From contig CAMEJG010000020.1 in assembly GCA_945919465.1 (NCBI GenBank), positions 1 to 35,206 on the forward strand: 35,206 nt of DNA. The letters are read 5' to 3'. Positions 35,099 to 35,206 of this stretch are shown piece after piece. The notes beneath the pieces are model-generated. The model saw nothing but the letters and a program-made list of their open reading frames with translations, ran no database searches and was not told the origin of the DNA. Positions within the stretch are counted from its first letter, which is position 1; every line of letters begins with the position of its first letter. The DNA comes from an uncultured Anaeroplasma sp. (lineage in GTDB: Bacteria; Bacillota_I; Bacilli_A; Acholeplasmatales; Anaeroplasmataceae). Position numbers and translations under genes: made by a program.

Positions 35099-35171
35099 AT
35101 ATGAATCTTAGTACTAATAAGTGCCAATTTATATTTTACAACTTATATTTTTTTAGGGCTTTCGCAAAGTC

Positions 35172-35204
35172 AAAAAAGTGAGTGATGATGCAGATATCAT
35201 CACT
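35172..35204 (-). terminator. Terminator of a gene beyond the right edge
   Basis: AGTGATGAT (35181-35189) and ATCATCACT (35196-35204) form a 9-bp stem with a 6-nt loop. On the minus strand CAC and then six T follow. It may also work on the plus strand, but that side is cut by the window end. Confidence 0.55.
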
Positions 35205-35206
35205 TA

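Noticed and set aside
35136-35206. C-terminus of a coding region entering from the right edge on the minus strand (22 codons)
   Set aside because: The open stretch lies largely on a perfect hairpin followed by T6, better explained as a terminator; the peptide matches nothing I know.

Overview
The window is a very AT-rich bacterial chromosome segment carrying the replication origin. The order dnaA-dnaN-S4 protein-recF-gyrB-gyrA, a T-box leader, Shine-Dalgarno-led genes, a sporulation-type YabG protease and type II signal peptides all point to Bacillota. The extreme AT content and many surface lipoproteins suggest an uncultured gut-type Bacilli lineage near Erysipelotrichales or the RF39/Anaeroplasma side; this placement is inference. 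Tryptophan is written TGG, and stops are nearly all TAA or TAG.

Layout. (1) 1-1750: a fructose operon reduced to an intact fruK, with a fruR tail in front and a fruA head behind, each cut by an IS200/IS605 remnant. (2) 1803-4740: rlmI and a T-box-controlled serS whose protein looks archaeal/eukaryotic in type. (3) 4783-8740: a leftward operon of a multi-PepSY lipoprotein, response regulator, histidine kinase and small membrane protein. (4) 8905-13742: HD phosphohydrolase, then rnmV-rsmA-yabG-ispE and a membrane-protein gene interrupted by a -1 frameshift at a run of eight A. (5) 13854-19883: two rightward surface lipoproteins for pectin, a PL1-type pectate lyase and a pectin methylesterase, both with long Pro-Thr-Ser linkers; the second has a catabolite-repression-like operator. 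(6) 19955-20081: a strongly structured element, then a lipoprotein gene. (7) 21241-23473: two PII-like proteins with a duplicated DUF1538 membrane protein. (8) 23509-32245: gyrA, gyrB, recF, S4 protein, dnaN, dnaA, all leftward and so co-directional with a fork leaving oriC. (9) 32246-32520: oriC with DnaA boxes; a second cluster lies between dnaA and dnaN. (10) 32586-35206: accessory DNA next to oriC, with an IS200 whose tnpA is interrupted, an AlbA_2/GHKL-type regulator, two GC-rich 51-bp tandem repeats and nested hairpins.

How genes work together: the esterase demethylates pectin and the lyase cleaves the product at the cell surface. The PepSY lipoprotein is a plausible signal or partner for the adjacent two-component system. 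The PII pair probably controls the DUF1538 membrane protein. The most novel-looking items are the PII-DUF1538 module, the structured element at 19955-20081, the slippery-site gene at 8905-9335, and the GC-rich repeats and alternating hairpins at the right edge. No CRISPR array, tRNA or rRNA was seen.
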